Assembly: GCF_041146795.1 (NCBI RefSeq)
Contig: NC_135170.1
Location: forward strand, 35,007,033 to 35,071,032
Direction: 5' to 3'
Origin: Maylandia zebra
Lineage: Eukaryota; Chordata; Actinopteri; Cichliformes; Cichlidae
DNA: 64,000 nucleotides
Shown: one piece after another, positions 62,020-64,000 of the stretch
Position numbering within the stretch: the first letter of the stretch is position 1
Layout: every line of letters starts with the position of its first letter
The notes under the pieces: model-generated
What the model saw: the letters and a program-made list of their open reading frames with translations, nothing else
Database searches by the model: none
Told to the model about the DNA's origin: nothing
Position numbers and translations under genes: made by a program

Positions 62020-63180
62020 TCAGTGATCACTTTATTGTCCCCAATGGGAAATAGATTTGCAGCATGTCCACTCATCAAACAACACAGACATTTGAAAAAC
62101 AAACAAACAGAACAGCCCAAGTTTTATGAAGAGCTACAAGAAAGTCCCATCCTCTAGTTCGCAGTGATCGGTCGCATCACTGGAGGGGACGAAGCCGCTT
62201 ATAGGAGAGAGGTGTGATGGTCTGATGTCATGGTGTGAGGACAACATCTTCACCCTCAACACTAACAAGACAAAGAAGATGATAGTGGACACGAGGAAGA
62301 AGAGGAGGCCTCACCAGCTGCTGTTTATCCGGGGCCTTGAAGTGCAGAGGATGAGCAGCTTTAGGTACCTGGGCGTCTACATCAGTGAGGACCTCACCTG
62401 GACACCGAACACCACACAGCTGGTCAAGAAGGCTCAGCAGCGGCTGTATTTCCTGAGGAAATTTGGTATGTCGGCCAAGATCCTAAGCAGCTTCTACAGC
62501 TGCACTGTGGAGAGCACACTGACCAGCTGCAGCGCTGCATGGTACGGCAGCACTGCTGCTATGGACCAAACGCCTGCAGAGAGTGATAACAACTGCGGAG
62601 AAGATCATCAGGACCCCGCTGCCCTCTCTGCAGAGCATCAACCATCGCAGAGTCCAGAGGAGAGCTGCCTCCATCCTCAAAGACCCCACACCCCCCAACA
62701 CGGACTGTTCACACTTCTGCCCTCGAGACGGAGGTTTAGGAGTGTGAAATCCAGAACATCCAGACTCAACAACTCCTTCTTCCCCACGGCCATCAGACTC
62801 GTGAACAGCTGACCTATTTTCGAACAGTAATAATAATTTTTTGCACATCAGGCCATCCTGCATATTAAGCTACGGCTCTTTTGCACACATCTGTTTCAGA
62901 ATTAAATATTTTTGTCTCCCTTTCTGTCTTCATTTATTTATTTGTACTATTTGTATTTTAGCTGTTCTATTTCTATTGCATATATTAATCGGCAGCAAAG
63001 AAAGAATTTCATTGCACAGAGAAATGTCTTTTTTATTCTTTGGACACATGACAATAAACACTTTGAATCTTTGAATCTTGAAGGAAATGCTGTGTGCGAC
63101 AGTGTTGGCAACAACAGCAGGTCTTCACTGCAGGCACTTCACCGACGACCTGAGGGAAGCAGCTGAAAATGTGACTTTTC
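62020..63180. repeat. Locally duplicated segment interrupted by a LINE
   Basis: 62020-62145 matches 56318-56456, and 63081-63180 matches the continuation from about 56447. The 935 bp between them are the Rex1-like insertion. Confidence 0.7.
62146..63080 (+). mobile_element. 5'-truncated Rex1/CR1-like LINE insertion with coding relic
   Basis: 62225-62812 encodes the RT C-terminus: TLNTNKTKKMIVDTRKKRR, SSFRYLGVYISEDLTWTPNT, LVKKAQQRLYFLRKFGMS, then FFPTAIRLVNS at the end. Between about 62570 and 62690 the family sequence (RVITTAEKIIRTPLPSLQSI) runs in another frame, so two compensating indels are present and it is a pseudogene. The tail has ACAATAAACACTTTGAATCT TTGAATCTTG. Flanks AAGAAAGT (62138-62145) and AAGGAAAT (63081-63088) look like an aged TSD. 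Confidence 0.7.
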
Positions 63181-63286
63181 ATTCTAAGAGCCTGAGTCCG
63201 TTCGGTCCCGTGGCGAAGAGACAGATTACCGTACCAAACAACGCTACAAAACATTAGAACAGATTAAAAATGTATCATAATTTCAG

Positions 63287-63590
63287 ATGAAACATAAAAA
63301 TACCAGTCTTGGTCTGAGGTGGTTCGGGCATCTGACAAGGATGCCTCCTGGGCGCCTCCTGGGTGAGGTGTTCCAGGCATGTCCCACCGGGAGGAGGCCC
63401 CGGGGCAGACCCAGGACACGCTGGAGAGATTATATCTCTCGGCTGGCCTGGGAACGCCTTGGTATTCCCCCGGATAAGCTGGAGGAGGTGGCTGGGGAGA
63501 GGGAGGTCTGGACCTCTCTGCTTAGGCTGCTGCCCCCGCGACCCGGCCTCGGATAAAGCGGATAAAGATGGATGGATGGACATAAAAATA
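63287..63590 (+). mobile_element. Rex3/RTE-like LINE 3' end, 5'-truncated
   Basis: The frame from 63287 to 63556 reads RWFGHLTRMPPGRLLGEVFQ, ACPTGRRPRGRPRTRWRDYI, SRLAWERLGIPPDKLEEVAG and ERE-VWTSLLRLLPPRPG. It is the conserved C-terminus of an RTE-type LINE, followed by GGATAAAGATGGATGGATGG, the GATG tail typical of Rex3. Only the last about 300 bp were inserted; an older copy is at 4897-5010. Confidence 0.75.
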
Positions 63591-63594
63591 CTCA

Positions 63595-64000
63595 ATTTCC
63601 TTACAAACACAGCCGTTGTTGGACCTTTTTTTGTAGCAGCAAACTGTGACTCAAAGGGCAGAACATCAAAAACTACCCTCCAAATACTTGTAACTGTCCA
63701 CCAGTTCAATGGCTGCTGGCACTGTTTACTATTGTTAGTGCAGGATGGGGCCTGACCCCCTGGAGTCAGTGGCCATGTCTTCAGTTTTCAGGGTGTTGAT
63801 CTTTAAAAATGACGCCAAGAAGCAAACTCATCCACAGCCACATGACTTACAATGACTGTTATCATGTGTACTTTGACAGTCATTCTATTACAGAATATAG
63901 AGCAGAGGAGAGAGACAACATCACTGTGATGAACCAGTAGAGTATATACAAGGCCTGTATGCAAATATCAGTGGAAGCTCTTCCACCTGCTGCAGAATCT
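63595..64000. other. Window end, no gene recognised
   Basis: No coding exon or named repeat seen up to the end of the window. Confidence 0.45.

Overview
The window is vertebrate nuclear DNA, most probably from a percomorph (spiny-rayed, cichlid-like) teleost. Its genes are split by GT-AG introns and their products closely resemble vertebrate proteins. It carries fish-type repeats (Tc1/mariner, hAT, L2-, Rex1- and Rex3-like LINE pieces) and a fish-restricted interferon-induced family (Gig2). Nothing prokaryotic or plasmid-like was seen.

Layout. (1) 0.7-11 kb, + strand: PIGQ in 13 coding exons (587 aa), a subunit of the enzyme that starts GPI-anchor synthesis. (2) 14.3-30.5 kb, + strand: RAB40C in 6 coding exons (279 aa), an atypical Rab with a SOCS box, followed by a long gene-poor tract. 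PIGQ beside RAB40C matches human 16p13.3. (3) 37.5-41.3 kb, + strand: a two-exon, 11-finger C2H2 zinc-finger gene with a teleost-type N-terminus. (4) 43.5-45.0 kb: a full-length Tc1-like transposon with an uninterrupted 340-aa transposase on the - strand. (5) 46.5-50.5 kb, + strand: DNAL1 (axonemal dynein light chain 1) in 8 coding exons (193 aa), with an RFX X-box-like site just upstream. (6) 52.9-63.2 kb: a locally duplicated region with two intact Gig2-like genes on the - strand. Each has an ISRE upstream of a noncoding first exon. A third, bodiless relic is an ISRE-bearing inverted repeat. The region is interrupted by an IS630/Tc1-like deletion derivative, a MITE, an L2-like fragment and a Rex1-like LINE whose empty site is preserved in the duplicate copy.

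The housekeeping genes (PIGQ, RAB40C, DNAL1) and the zinc-finger gene look intact and shared with other fish. The part most worth attention is the Gig2 cluster: duplication, probable 3' gene conversion, an ISRE palindrome without a gene body, and a perfect 22-bp snap-back hairpin in one intron. Exon limits were set by hand from splice consensus, reading phase and remembered family sequences. UTR ends, noncoding first exons and repeat family names are less certain.
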